NCBI GenBank assembly: GCA_050743265.1
Contig: JBOGEN010000166.1
Span: forward strand, 1 to 60,059
DNA from: JBOGEN01 sp050743265
Lineage (GTDB): Bacteria; Actinomycetota; Actinomycetes; JBOGEN01
Length of the DNA stretch: 60,059 nt
Reading direction: 5' to 3'
A program made the position numbers and the translations under genes. Within the stretch, counting starts at the first letter, position 1, and the number at the start of each line of letters is the position of its first letter. The notes under the pieces are model-generated. The model made no database searches. It had not been told where the DNA came from and saw nothing but the letters and a program-made list of their open reading frames with translations. This document shows, piece by piece, positions 27,393 to 37,030 of the stretch.

Positions 27393-28503
27393 GGTTGCGG
27401 TTCAGCTCCTCCTTGAACCGGAGGAACTCCTGGTAGTCGCTGGTGAACTTCGTGGTCCCGGCGTCGTCCACGGTGACGAAGTACAGCCAGTCACCCTTCG
27501 GCGGGTCCAGCGCGGCCTCCAGCGCCGCCTCGCCCGGCGAGGAGATCGGCCCCGGCGGCAGGCCCGTGTGCCGGTAGGTGTTGTACGGCGAGTTGGCCTC
27601 GAGGTCCTGCAGGCTGACCGTGGTCTTGTCGGCGTCCAGGGCGTAGTTGATCGTCGAGTCGAACTGGAGCCGCATGCCCTCGTCGAGGCGGTTGTAGACG
27701 ACACGGGCGACCTTGCCGAAGTCCTCGGCGTGCCGGGCCTCGCCCTCGACCAGGCTGGCGACCACGACCGCCTCAGCGGGCGTGACGCCCAGCGCCTTCC
27801 CCCGGCTCTCGAGGCCAACACCCTCGGCCGCCTGGTGGAACCGGCCCACCATCTGGCGGACGAGCGAGCTGGCAGTCGTCCCCGGGTCCACGACGTACGT
27901 CGCCGGGAACAGGTAGCCCTCCGGGTGCCCCTCGGCGTACGGCGGCAGGCCGATCGCCGCGTCGTCCCCCAGGGCGGCCACGACCTCCTTGCGCGGGATG
28001 TCGCTGGACCTGGCGATGATGCCGACGACCTCGGCCAGTCGGCTGCCCTCGGGGACGACGACCCGACCCTGCACCTTGGTCTGCGGGTCGAGCAGCAGGC
28101 TCAGCGCCGACGCACCGGACATCCGTCTGCGCATCTGGTAGTACCCCGGCTGCAGCGACGTCGCCTCGGGGTCGTCCTCGGCCTCGTCGAGGAAGGCGTC
28201 GTCGCTCTTCACCACGCCCTCCCGCTCGAGGACGGCGCCCACGTCGCTCAGCGTGTCCCCGGGCGAGACCTGGACGAGCACTCGTCCGGTGCCGTTGCCT
28301 CGGTAGTCCGGCGCCGGGCCGAACAGGCCCCCCAACACGGAGGAACCGGCCCACGCGACCCCCGCGAACAGCGCGACCACCACCGCGAGAGAGATGAGGA
28401 CGGCGAACGTGCCGCCGCCCCGGCTGCTCCTGCGACGACTGCGGCGGGTGCTCCGGCTGGTGCGCGCCCGGCTGCTGCTGGACCTCGGCCTGCTACGGCT
28501 CAT
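27385..28503 (-). CDS. mltG: Endolytic murein transglycosylase MltG
   Basis: A membrane-bound enzyme that cuts nascent peptidoglycan strands. It has 372 residues. A strikingly Arg/Ser-rich cytoplasmic tail (1-31) precedes one transmembrane helix (about 33-57). A LysM-like subdomain follows (VQVSPGDTLSDVGAVL), then the YceG catalytic domain with the Glu-containing SLVEGEA motif and the VVYNRL region. ATG start overlaps ruvX (ATGA). Confidence 0.93.
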   Translation of the reverse strand: MSRSRPRSSSSRARTSRSTRRSRRRSSRGGGTFAVLISLAVVVALFAGVAWAGSSVLGGLFGPAPDYRGNGTGRVLVQVSPGDTLSDVGAVLEREGVVKSDDAFLDEAEDDPEATSLQPGYYQMRRRMSGASALSLLLDPQTKVQGRVVVPEGSRLAEVVGIIARSSDIPRKEVVAALGDDAAIGLPPYAEGHPEGYLFPATYVVDPGTTASSLVRQMVGRFHQAAEGVGLESRGKALGVTPAEAVVVASLVEGEARHAEDFGKVARVVYNRLDEGMRLQFDSTINYALDADKTTVSLQDLEANSPYNTYRHTGLPPGPISSPGEAALEAALDPPKGDWLYFVTVDDAGTTKFTSDYQEFLRFKEELNRNRG

Positions 28504-28958
28504 GCCTCCACCTGGACGATCTGGCCTGGCGCTCCCCCGGCGCCCCGCTCGGCGTCGAGGGCGCTCTGCAGGATGATGGCAGCCGCCGCCTGGTCGACGA
28601 CCGCGCGGCCTTGCCTACTGTCCACCCCCGTGGCCCGCAGCCCCCGTTCCGCCGACACGGTGGACAGGCGTTCGTCCACGAGCCGCACCGGCACTGGGGC
28701 CACGTACGCCGCCAGCCGCGCGGCGAACGCGCGTGCGGCCTCGGCAGCGGGACCGTCCCGCCCGGAGAGAGACCTGGGCAGCCCCACGACGATCTCGACG
28801 GCGTCACGCTCGGCCGCGAGCGCGCCCAGGCGGGCAAGATCGCCCTTGCCGCGGCGGACCGTCTCCACCGGCGTCGCCACGAGCCCGTGCGAGTCGCTCG
28901 CCGCGACCCCGATCCTGGCCTCGCCGATGTCGACGCCGAGCCGCGCTCCCGCCCTCAC
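28500..28958 (-). CDS. ruvX: Putative pre-16S rRNA nuclease / Holliday junction resolvase-like RuvX (YqgF)
   Basis: An RNase H-fold nuclease implicated in 16S rRNA 5' end maturation. It has 152 residues. Conserved acids sit in LGVDIGEARIGVA, in the VDERLST motif and in VDQAAAAIILQ. The GTG at 28958 was chosen because AGGGG lies seven bases upstream and the protein then begins at the fold. The frame is open to 29189, but that part overlaps alaS. Confidence 0.92.
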   Translation of the reverse strand: MRAGARLGVDIGEARIGVAASDSHGLVATPVETVRRGKGDLARLGALAAERDAVEIVVGLPRSLSGRDGPAAEAARAFAARLAAYVAPVPVRLVDERLSTVSAERGLRATGVDSRQGRAVVDQAAAAIILQSALDAERGAGGAPGQIVQVEA

Positions 28959-29004
28959 CGGATACCCCTGTCGCTGCGCTCGGGTGCCTGTCGCCGGCCG
29001 CCGG

Positions 29005-31686
29005 TCATGCGCCTCCGGCCACCCGCTCGCCGACCGCGTGCTGAACCCGGCGCAGGGCCTCGTCGAGCTGGGCCGGGTCCTGCCCGCCGCCCTGGGCGAC
29101 GTCGTCCCGCCCGCCTCCGCCGCCACCGAGGGTCTGCGCGGCGGTTCGGACGAGGTCGCCTGCCTTGAGGCCGCGAGCCTGACCGGCATCGCTCACCGCG
29201 ACGACCACCTGGGGTCGCCCGTTCGTCACCGCGGCGGTGGCCACGACCGCGGGACGGTCCGCCGGGATCCGACCCCGGACGTCCATCGCGAGTCGCCGCA
29301 GGTCGTCGGACGTCGTCCCGTCGGGCGCCCGGTGCGCCACGACCGCGACGCCGGAGACGTCGGCCGGGTCTGACGCGAGCCCGGCCGCGGCCTCGAGCAC
29401 CTGGCCCGCGCGCAGCCGCTCGAGCTCCTTCTCCGCCTCCCGCAGCCGGGCGACGATGCCTGCGACCCGCTCCGGCAGGTCCTCGGAGCGAACCTTGAGC
29501 GCGTCGGTGAGCTCCCGGACCAGCGTGTGCTCGCGGGCGAGGAAGCGGTACGCGTCCACGCCGACAAGCGCCTCCACCCGGCGTACGCCGGCGCCGATCG
29601 AGGACTCGCCCAGCAGCTTGACCAGGCCGAGCTGCCCGGAGCGAAGCGCGTGGGTGCCCCCGCAGAGCTCCTTGGCCCAGTCGCCGACGGACACGACGCG
29701 CACCTCGTCGCCGTACTTCTCGCCGAACAGGGCCATCGCGCCGGCCTTGCGGGCCTCCTGCTGGCTCATCGTCTCCGCGACGACGGGGAGGTCGTCCACG
29801 AGCAGGGCGTTCACCCGCGCCTCGACGTCGGCGAGCGTGGACGGGGGCACTGCTCCGGGCGAGGCGAAGTCGAACCGGAACCGCCCGGGCGCGTTCTCCG
29901 ACCCGGCCTGCGCGGCGGTGTCGCCCAGCGCCTCGCGGAACGCCTTGTGCACCATGTGCGTCGCCGTGTGCGCGCGGGAGATCGCGCGGCGCCGCTCGAC
30001 GTCGACCTCGGAGAGCACCTCGACGCCGGGCGAGACCTCGCCGTTGAGGACGACCGCCCGGTGGACGACGAGACCGGGCACGGGCGCCTGGACGTCGCGC
30101 ACCCCGAGCACGGCACCGTTGGCGAGCCGGATCGTGCCGTGGTCCGCGAGCTGTCCCCCGCCCTCGGCGTAGAACGGCGTGCGGTCGAGGACGACCTCGA
30201 CCTCGTCGCCCTCGCTCGCGGCCGAGGCGACGGCGCCGTCGACGAGCAGGCCGCGCAGGCTGCCCTCGGTCATGACCTCGTCGTAGCCGGTGAAGCGGAC
30301 ATCACCCGCGGACGCCGCGAGGTCCTTGTACGCCGACGTGTCCACCAGGCCGGACTTGCGGGCCCGGGCGTCGGCCTTGGCACGCTGCCGCTGCTCGTCC
30401 ATGAGTCGCCGGAAGCCGTCCTGGTCGACGGTCAGCCCCTGCTCGGCGGCCATCTCGATCGTGAGGTCGAGCGGGAACCCGTACGTGTCGTGCAGGGTGA
30501 ACGCCTTGTCGCCGGACAGCACCCTGCCGCCCGCTCGCCGTGTCTCGGACGCCGCCGTGTCGAACAGCGTCGTGCCGGTCCGCAGCGTGGAGAGGAAGGA
30601 CGCCTCCTCGGCGTCGGCCACGGTGTGGATGCGGGCCGCCTCCTCGGCGAGCTCCGGGTACTGAGGGGCCATCGCGTCGACCGCGGCCGCGGCCAGCTCG
30701 TGCATCGTCGGGTCGTGCGCCCCGAGCAGCCGCATGTTGCGGATCGTGCGGCGCATGATGCGCCGCAGCACGTAGCCGCGGCCCTCGTTGCCCGGGGTCA
30801 CGCCGTCACCGATGAGCATGACCGCCGTCCGCGCGTGGTCGGCGACGATGCGCAGGGAGACGTCCGCGTCGTTGTCGTCGCCGTAGTGCTTGCCCGTGAG
30901 CGCGCTCGCCCGGTCGAGGATCGCCCGCGAGGTGTCGATCTCGTACAGGTTGTCGACGCTCTGGAGGACCGTGGCCATGCGCTCGAGACCCAAGCCGGTG
31001 TCGATGTTCTGCGCCGGGAGGTCGCCTGCGACGTCGAAGTCCTCCTTGCTGCGGACGGCGCTCAGCTCGTACTGCATGAACACGAGGTTCCAGACCTCGA
31101 GGAAGCGCTCCTCGTCCACCACGGGACCGCCGTCGCGCCCGTACTCGGGCCCCCGGTCGTAGTAGATCTCGCTGCACGGGCCGCCCGGGCCGGGCACGCC
31201 CATGTGCCAGTAGTTGTCAGCGACCCCGCGCCGCTGGATGCGCTCGGCCGGCAGGCCGACGACCCGGTGCCAGATGTCGTACGCCTCGTCGTCGTCGGTG
31301 TAGACGGTCGCCCACAGCTTCGACTCGGGGAAGCCGTACCCGCCATCGGCCACGGAGGTGGTGAGCAGCTCCCAGGCCAGCGGGATCGCCCGCTCCTTGA
31401 AGTAGTCGCCGAACGAGAAGTTGCCCGCCATCTGGAAGAAGGACGCGTGTCGCGTGGTGTGGCCGACGTTCTCGATGTCGACCGTGCGCACGCACTTCTG
31501 CACGCTCGTCGCGCGCGGCCAGGGGACACGCCGCTCGCCGAGGAAGTACGGCTTGAACGGCGCCATGCCCGCATTGATGAGGAGCAGGGTCGGGTCGTCC
31601 GCGATCAGCGACGCCGACGGCACCACCGTGTGGCCGCGCTCCTCGAAGAAGCGCAGAAAGCGGCGGCGGATCTCAGCCGACTCCAT
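29005..31686 (-). CDS. alaS: Alanyl-tRNA synthetase
   Basis: Charges tRNA-Ala and edits mischarged Ser/Gly. It has 893 residues, full length. The class II catalytic core starts at the N terminus (FFEERGHTVVPSASL, NAGMAPFKPYFLG). The editing domain carries the zinc ligands HTATH and the later Cys/His site CGGTH. A C-Ala domain closes the protein. ATG start; TAATG overlap with the preceding gene. Confidence 0.97.
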   Translation of the reverse strand: MESAEIRRRFLRFFEERGHTVVPSASLIADDPTLLLINAGMAPFKPYFLGERRVPWPRATSVQKCVRTVDIENVGHTTRHASFFQMAGNFSFGDYFKERAIPLAWELLTTSVADGGYGFPESKLWATVYTDDDEAYDIWHRVVGLPAERIQRRGVADNYWHMGVPGPGGPCSEIYYDRGPEYGRDGGPVVDEERFLEVWNLVFMQYELSAVRSKEDFDVAGDLPAQNIDTGLGLERMATVLQSVDNLYEIDTSRAILDRASALTGKHYGDDNDADVSLRIVADHARTAVMLIGDGVTPGNEGRGYVLRRIMRRTIRNMRLLGAHDPTMHELAAAAVDAMAPQYPELAEEAARIHTVADAEEASFLSTLRTGTTLFDTAASETRRAGGRVLSGDKAFTLHDTYGFPLDLTIEMAAEQGLTVDQDGFRRLMDEQRQRAKADARARKSGLVDTSAYKDLAASAGDVRFTGYDEVMTEGSLRGLLVDGAVASAASEGDEVEVVLDRTPFYAEGGGQLADHGTIRLANGAVLGVRDVQAPVPGLVVHRAVVLNGEVSPGVEVLSEVDVERRRAISRAHTATHMVHKAFREALGDTAAQAGSENAPGRFRFDFASPGAVPPSTLADVEARVNALLVDDLPVVAETMSQQEARKAGAMALFGEKYGDEVRVVSVGDWAKELCGGTHALRSGQLGLVKLLGESSIGAGVRRVEALVGVDAYRFLAREHTLVRELTDALKVRSEDLPERVAGIVARLREAEKELERLRAGQVLEAAAGLASDPADVSGVAVVAHRAPDGTTSDDLRRLAMDVRGRIPADRPAVVATAAVTNGRPQVVVAVSDAGQARGLKAGDLVRTAAQTLGGGGGGRDDVAQGGGQDPAQLDEALRRVQHAVGERVAGGA

Positions 31687-31979
31687 TACCGTCCGGCGTC
31701 CTCTCCGGTCTTCGCTCTCGTCGGGTGCATGGTGAGGTCGGCGGCCTCGGCGGGGGGGACGTCACGCTGCGCGTCGAGCCCGAGCGCGTCGCGCAGCTCG
31801 GTCTCCCGCTCGGCCATGCCCGCGCGCACCTCCTCGGCGAAGACACGCAGGCCGTCCCCGAGGCCGCCGAGCGCGCCCACCAGGCCCTGCGGCGTGAACG
31901 AGTCCGCCGCGCGGCCCAGTCGCCGCACGACGAGGACCCCCGCGGTGGCTCCGAGCGCCACCCAGAACACCCGTCTCAT
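31686..31979 (-). CDS. Small membrane protein, DUF6167-like
   Basis: A 97-residue protein with one N-terminal transmembrane segment (about 4-20) and an amphipathic helical stretch (about 35-70). Genes like it sit directly before alaS in many actinobacteria, next to a DUF948 gene as here. Function unknown. ATGA overlap upstream and TAATG with alaS, so the three are co-translated. Confidence 0.75.
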   Translation of the reverse strand: MRRVFWVALGATAGVLVVRRLGRAADSFTPQGLVGALGGLGDGLRVFAEEVRAGMAERETELRDALGLDAQRDVPPAEAADLTMHPTRAKTGEDAGR

Positions 31980-32404
31980 CCGGCCGCCTTGCGGTCGCGC
32001 CGGCGCGCGGCCTTCTCGGCCTTCATCTCCGAACGCACCCGCTTCTCGATGTCGGCACGCGTCCGGTCGGACAGGGCGCGACGGACGCCGTAGCTGAACG
32101 CCGCCACCTTGACCACGGGCGAGCCCAGGGTGGCGGCGAAGACCGAGGTGAGCGCGCTGACGTTGCCGCTCACGGTCTGCACGTTGGCCGTGATCGCGTC
32201 GACCCGCTCCAGCTCGACGTTGACGTGGGTGACCGACGTCGTCACCTCGCTGAGCAGCGGGACGGTCTGGTCGGACACGCCGGCGACGAGCTTGCTCGTC
32301 TCGTCCATGACCCGGCCGAGCTTGACCAGGGGCACGGCGAGGACCCCGACGAGCAGGACGAAGGCGACGGCGGCGATGAGCCCCGCGACCTCACCAGCGG
32401 ACAT
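31976..32404 (-). CDS. DUF948 membrane protein
   Basis: A 142-residue protein: an N-terminal transmembrane helix (about 5-27), a long region of predicted coiled coil (DETSKLVAGVSDQTVPLLSEV and following) and a basic C-terminal tail (EKRVRSEMKAEKAARRRDRK). The layout matches the DUF948 family, whose function is unknown and may concern envelope organisation. The ribosome site GGAGGGAG precedes the ATG. First gene of the alaS operon. Confidence 0.8.
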   Translation of the reverse strand: MSAGEVAGLIAAVAFVLLVGVLAVPLVKLGRVMDETSKLVAGVSDQTVPLLSEVTTSVTHVNVELERVDAITANVQTVSGNVSALTSVFAATLGSPVVKVAAFSYGVRRALSDRTRADIEKRVRSEMKAEKAARRRDRKAAG

Positions 32405-32440
32405 GCGGCTCCCTCCGCGGCTTCTCCGGCGACGCGCCCG

Positions 32441-32446
32441 ACCCTA
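32441..32446 (-). promoter_or_regulatory. Candidate -10 box of the DUF948-DUF6167-alaS operon
   Basis: TAGGGT on the minus strand, 37 bases before the DUF948 ATG, in the 72-base gap after rarA. It fits the TANNNT pattern, but no clear -35 accompanies it. Confidence 0.3.
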
Positions 32447-32476
32447 CCGCGGGAGTCGAGGAGGATCCGCGCCCGT

Positions 32477-33895
32477 TCAGCCCGGCGTGGACGACCCGTC
32501 GGCGGGTCCGGCGCCTCCCGGCGGCGCGGTGCCGCGGAGCCGGGCGCGCAGGCGTACCACCAGGTCGGAGAACGCGCGCTCGGCCCCGTAGCGGGTCGGG
32601 CGGTAGTACTCGCGGTCCGCCACCGCGTCCGGCGCGTACTGCTGGGTGGCGACACCACCGGGGGCGTCGTGCGCGTAGCGGTAGCCCTCGCCGTGGCCGA
32701 GCCGGCCGGCGCCGGCGTAGTGCGCGTCCCGCAGGTGGGCGGGCACCGGACCGGCCAGCCCGCGCCGGACGTCGGCGAGCGCCTCGTCCACCGCGACGAT
32801 GACGGCGTTGGACTTCGGCGCCAGGGCGAGCGCCACCACCGCCTGGGCCAGGTTGATCCGCGCCTCGGGCAGTCCGACAAGGGCGACGGCCTGCGCGGCG
32901 GCCACCGCCGTCTGCAGCGCGGTCGGGTCGGCCATGCCGACGTCCTCGCTGGCGAGGATCACGAGTCGTCGCGCCACGAAGCGGGGGTCCTCGCCGGCCG
33001 CGACCATGCGGGCGAGGTAGTGCAGCGCCGCGTCCACGTCGCTGCCGCGGATCGACTTGATGAGCGCGCTCGCCACGTCGTAGTGCTGGTCGCCCTCGCG
33101 GTCGTACCGGACGGCGGCGCGGTCCACCGCCCGCTCGGCGGTGGGCAGGTCGACCTCGGTCACACCCGCGTCCACCGCCGCCCCGGCCGCGGACTCCAGG
33201 GCGGTCAGCGCACGCCGGGCGTCGCTGCCTGCCGTCCGCACGAGGTGCTCCATCGCCTCGCTGCTCACCTGGACCCGGTCGTGCAGGCCCTGCGGCTCGG
33301 ACACGGCCCGCTCGAGCAGCGCCTGGACGTCCTCGTCGGTGAGCGGGTCGAGGGTGAGCAGCAGCGAGCGGGACAGCAGCGGGGACACCACCGAGAAGTA
33401 CGGATTCTCCGTGGTCGCGGCGACGAGGGTGACCCAGCGGTTCTCCACCGCTGGCAGCAGGACGTCCTGCTGCGTCCGGGAGAAGCGGTGCACCTCGTCG
33501 ACGAAGAGGACGGTGCGCACGCCGGTCATGCCGAGGTCACGCCGGGCCGCCTCGATGACCGCGCGGACCTCCTTCACGCCGGAGGTGACCGCCGAGACCT
33601 CGACGAAGCGGCGCCCGGTGGCGTCCGAGAGCAGGTAGGCCAGCGTCGTCTTGCCGGTGCCCGGGGGACCCCAGAGGATCACCGACGGGGCGTCGACGTG
33701 TCCCTCCACGAGGCGGCGCAGCGGGGAGCCCGGGGTGAGCAGGTGGTCCTGCCCGACGACCTCGTCCACCGTCCTCGGGCGCATGCGCACGGCGAGCGGC
33801 GCGTCGGGGTCCGGAGCACGGCCCGGCGTCACCGACGCGTCCGCGGGCGCGCCCCGCCCGGACGCGGACACGTCGAAGAGGCTGTCCCGCTCCAC
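32477..33895 (-). CDS. rarA: Replication-associated recombination protein A (RarA/MgsA)
   Basis: A clamp-loader-like AAA+ ATPase acting at stalled replication forks. It has 472 residues. Walker A GPPGTGKTT is at about 76-84, Walker B is VLFVDEVHRF, and sensor 1 is the ATTENP motif. The C-terminal MgsA tetramerisation domain (LHYLARMVAAGEDPRFVARRLVILASEDVG) is complete. GTG start; a -10 box lies only seven bases upstream, so the message may be leaderless. Confidence 0.94.
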   Translation of the reverse strand: MERDSLFDVSASGRGAPADASVTPGRAPDPDAPLAVRMRPRTVDEVVGQDHLLTPGSPLRRLVEGHVDAPSVILWGPPGTGKTTLAYLLSDATGRRFVEVSAVTSGVKEVRAVIEAARRDLGMTGVRTVLFVDEVHRFSRTQQDVLLPAVENRWVTLVAATTENPYFSVVSPLLSRSLLLTLDPLTDEDVQALLERAVSEPQGLHDRVQVSSEAMEHLVRTAGSDARRALTALESAAGAAVDAGVTEVDLPTAERAVDRAAVRYDREGDQHYDVASALIKSIRGSDVDAALHYLARMVAAGEDPRFVARRLVILASEDVGMADPTALQTAVAAAQAVALVGLPEARINLAQAVVALALAPKSNAVIVAVDEALADVRRGLAGPVPAHLRDAHYAGAGRLGHGEGYRYAHDAPGGVATQQYAPDAVADREYYRPTRYGAERAFSDLVVRLRARLRGTAPPGGAGPADGSSTPG

Positions 33896-33902
33896 CCCAC
33901 CG

Positions 33903-33908
33903 ACCCTA
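33903..33908 (-). promoter_or_regulatory. -10 box for a probably leaderless rarA transcript
   Basis: TAGGGT ends seven bases before the rarA GTG. Transcription would begin at or within a base or two of the start codon, the normal geometry of actinobacterial leaderless genes. No strong Shine-Dalgarno lies in between. Confidence 0.45.
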
Positions 33909-33968
33909 GCCCGGCCGGGCGACGTGTCCCTGCCCGCTCCGCGCCCGCCGGCACGAGCGGACGCTCCG

Positions 33969-35753
33969 TCAGCGCCGCTCGTCGGGGCGGACGACCTTGC
34001 CGGGCACGTTGGGGTCCGGCGCGTGCTCGTGGGGGTCGACGTCGATGCCGGCCTCCCGGCGCTGCTCGGGCGCGATGGCCGTGGGCGCGCCGGTCAGCGG
34101 GTCGAGCCCCGAGGCCGTCTTGGGGAACGTGATGACCTCTCGGATCGAGTCCGCCCCGGCGAGGAGGGCGGCGACGCGGTCGATGCCGAACGCGATGCCC
34201 CCGTGCGGGGGCGGCCCGTACGCGAACGCCTCGAGCAGGAAGCCGAACTTCTCCTCCGCCTGCTCCGCGGTCAGCCCGATCACGTCGAACACGCGCTGCT
34301 GCATCTCGGCGCGGTGGATACGGACGGACCCGCCGCCCAGCTCCGTGCCGTTGAGGACGAGGTCGTACGCCCGGGCCACCGCCTCGCCCGGCTCCTTCGC
34401 GAAGCGGTCGGCCCACTCCCGGGTCGGCGAGGTGAACGGGTGGTGCATGGCCGTCCAGCCACCCTCCCCGTCCTCCTCGAACATCGGGAAGTCGGTGACC
34501 CAGAGGAAGGCCCACTCCCCCTCGGGCACGCGGCCACCGCGACGGGCGACCTCGAGCCGGGCGGCGCCGAGCAGCGTCAGCGCCTCCGTGCGGCGACCCG
34601 CGGCGAAGAACACGCAGTCGCCCGGCCCCGCCCCCGCCGCCTCCGCAAGGCCCTGCTTCTCGGCGTCCGAGAGGTTCTTCGCCACCGGCCCGCCGAGCGT
34701 CCCGTCCTCGCCGACGAGCACATACGCGAGCCCGCGGGAACCACGGGCGCGGGCCCACTCCTGCCAGCCGTCGAGCTCCTTGCGGGTCTGGGACGCGCCC
34801 CCCGGCATGACGAGCGCGCCCACGTACTCGGCCTGGAACACGCGAAAACCCGTGTCGGCGAAGTACGCCGTGACGTCGACGAGCTCACACCCGAACCGCA
34901 CGTCCGGCCGGTCGCTGCCGAACCGGCGCATCGCCTCGGCGTAGGTCATCCGCGGGAACGGCGTGGGGAGCTCCACGTCCAGGGCGTCCCGCCAGATGCG
35001 GTGCATCACCGCCTCTGAGAGCGCGTAGAGGTCCTCCTCGTCGAGGAAGCTCATCTCGACGTCCAGCTGGGTGAACTCCGGCTGGCGGTCGGCGCGGAGG
35101 TCCTCGTCCCGGTAGCAGCGGGCGATCTGGTAATAGCGCTCCAGGCCCGCGACCATGAGCAGCTGCTTGAACAGCTGGGGCGACTGCGGCAGCGCGTACC
35201 AGTGGCCGGGCTGCAGCCGGGCGGGGACGAGGAAGTCCCGCGCGCCCTCGGGAGTCGAGCGGGTGAGCGTGGGGGTCTCGATGTCGAGGAAGTCATGCTC
35301 GTCCATGACCGCGCGGATCGCGTGGGTGACCCGTGACCGGAGCCGCAGCGCCCGAGCGGGGCCCGGACGGCGCAGGTCGAGATAGCGGTAGCGCAGCCGG
35401 ACGTCCTCACCGACGTCGACGTGCTCGTCGATCTGGAACGGCAGTGCCGCCGACTCGCTGAGCACGTCCACCTCAGCCGCGACCACCTCGACCTCCCCGG
35501 TCGCGATGTCCGGGTTGGCGTTGCCCTCCGGACGTCGCCGGACCTCGCCGGTCACCCGTACGCAGAACTCGTTGCGCAGCGGGTGCGCCACGTCCGGGTC
35601 GCGGACGACCACCTGCACCACACCCGAGGCGTCCCGGACGTCGAGGAACGCCACACCCCCGTGGTCGCGTCGCCGGGCCACCCAGCCGGCGAGCGTCACG
35701 GTGGAGCCGGCGTGCTCGACACGGAGCGAGCCCGCCTGGTGGGTGCGGATCAC
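33969..35753 (-). CDS. aspS: Aspartyl-tRNA synthetase
   Basis: Charges tRNA-Asp. It has 594 residues, the bacterial type. It carries an N-terminal OB anticodon domain (AGWVARRRDHGGVAFLDVRD), class II motif 2 with RCYRDEDLRADRQPEFTQLD, a GAD insertion domain, and motif 3 GIAFGIDRV near the C terminus. The GTG at 35753 makes a GTGA overlap with the hisS stop; longer in-frame readings lie inside hisS. I cannot tell from sequence whether it also charges tRNA-Asn. Confidence 0.97.
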   Translation of the reverse strand: MIRTHQAGSLRVEHAGSTVTLAGWVARRRDHGGVAFLDVRDASGVVQVVVRDPDVAHPLRNEFCVRVTGEVRRRPEGNANPDIATGEVEVVAAEVDVLSESAALPFQIDEHVDVGEDVRLRYRYLDLRRPGPARALRLRSRVTHAIRAVMDEHDFLDIETPTLTRSTPEGARDFLVPARLQPGHWYALPQSPQLFKQLLMVAGLERYYQIARCYRDEDLRADRQPEFTQLDVEMSFLDEEDLYALSEAVMHRIWRDALDVELPTPFPRMTYAEAMRRFGSDRPDVRFGCELVDVTAYFADTGFRVFQAEYVGALVMPGGASQTRKELDGWQEWARARGSRGLAYVLVGEDGTLGGPVAKNLSDAEKQGLAEAAGAGPGDCVFFAAGRRTEALTLLGAARLEVARRGGRVPEGEWAFLWVTDFPMFEEDGEGGWTAMHHPFTSPTREWADRFAKEPGEAVARAYDLVLNGTELGGGSVRIHRAEMQQRVFDVIGLTAEQAEEKFGFLLEAFAYGPPPHGGIAFGIDRVAALLAGADSIREVITFPKTASGLDPLTGAPTAIAPEQRREAGIDVDPHEHAPDPNVPGKVVRPDERR

Positions 35754-37024
35754 GACAGCAGCTCCTTCACGGTGGTCACGAGGTCGTCCAGCGCAACGGG
35801 GCGCTGCTCCCCCGACGCGAGGTCCTTGAGCTGGGCGATGCCCTCGGCGAGGTCGCGCTCGCCGAGGATCAGCGCGTACGCCGCGCCGGAGCGGTCCGCC
35901 GCCTTCATCGACCCCTTGAGGCCGCGCCCGCCGAAGGCGAGATCGGCGGCTACCCCGGCCCGGCGCAGGGCCGTGACGAGGCCGAACGCGCGGCGTCGCG
36001 CCTCCTCGCCGAGCGGGACGGCGAACACCTCGACCCGCCGTGCGACCGACACGTCGACGCCCTCGGCCTCGAGGGCGAGCAACGTCCTGTCGACCCCGAG
36101 ACCGAAGCCGATGCCGGGCAGCGGCGGGCCGCCGATCTGCTCGGAGAGGCCGTCGTACCGTCCGCCGCCGCCGACGCCGGACTGGGAGCCGAGCCCGTCG
36201 TGCACGAACTCGAACGTCGTGCGGTTGTAGTAGTCGAGGCCCCGGACCAGGCGCGGGTTGTCCGTCCACGGCACCCCGGCGTCGGCGAGCAGCGTGCGCA
36301 CCGTGTCGTGGTGGGCCTTGCAGGTGGCGCAGAGCTGGTCGGCCATGAGGGGGGCGTCGGCGACCTGGGCGGCCACCTCCGGCCGCTTGTCGTCGAGAAC
36401 GCGCAGCGGGTTGATCTCGACCCGGCGACGGGTGTCCTCGTCGAGGTCGAGCCCGCGGAGGAAGTCCTGGAGCACGGCACGGTAGGCGGGGCGGCACTCG
36501 TGACAGCCGAGTGAGTTGAGGTCGAGCCGGACGCCGGTGAGGCCGAGCCCGGCGTACCCGTCCCAGGCGACCGCGATCACCTCGGCGTCCACCGCGGGGT
36601 CGTCCGTGCCGATCGCCTCGAGGCCGAGCTGCTGGAGCTGGCGGTACCGCCCGGCCTGCGGCCGCTCGTACCGGAAGAACGCGCCCGCGTACCAGAGCTT
36701 GACCGGGAGCTGGCCCTTCGCGAGCCCGTGCTCGAGGACGGAGCGCAACACGCCGGCCGTCCCCTCGGGGCGCAGGGTGACCGACCGGCCACCGCGGTCG
36801 GCGAACGTGTACATCTCCTTGCTCACCACGTCGGTCGACTCGCCGACGCCGCGGGCGAACAGCTCGGTGTCCTCGAAGATCGGGATCTCGATGTAGCCGT
36901 AGCCGGCGAGGCGAGCCGGGCGTGCCAGGCCCTCCCGGACGGCGAGGAAGGCGGCGGAGCGCGGGGGGACGTACTCGGGGACGCCCTTGGGCGCTTGGAA
37001 CCCTCCACCGGAGGTGCTGCTCAT
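35750..37024 (-). CDS. hisS: Histidyl-tRNA synthetase
   Basis: Charges tRNA-His. It has 424 residues, normal length. Class II motif 2 is LRPEGTAGVLRSV...; the histidine-specific motifs are GLDYYNRTTFE and GGGGRYDGL; motif 3 is GIGFGLGVDR. A C-terminal anticodon-binding domain follows. ATG start, six bases after the preceding hydrolase gene. Confidence 0.97.
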   Translation of the reverse strand: MSSTSGGGFQAPKGVPEYVPPRSAAFLAVREGLARPARLAGYGYIEIPIFEDTELFARGVGESTDVVSKEMYTFADRGGRSVTLRPEGTAGVLRSVLEHGLAKGQLPVKLWYAGAFFRYERPQAGRYRQLQQLGLEAIGTDDPAVDAEVIAVAWDGYAGLGLTGVRLDLNSLGCHECRPAYRAVLQDFLRGLDLDEDTRRRVEINPLRVLDDKRPEVAAQVADAPLMADQLCATCKAHHDTVRTLLADAGVPWTDNPRLVRGLDYYNRTTFEFVHDGLGSQSGVGGGGRYDGLSEQIGGPPLPGIGFGLGVDRTLLALEAEGVDVSVARRVEVFAVPLGEEARRRAFGLVTALRRAGVAADLAFGGRGLKGSMKAADRSGAAYALILGERDLAEGIAQLKDLASGEQRPVALDDLVTTVKELLS

Positions 37025-37030
37025 GCGCGT

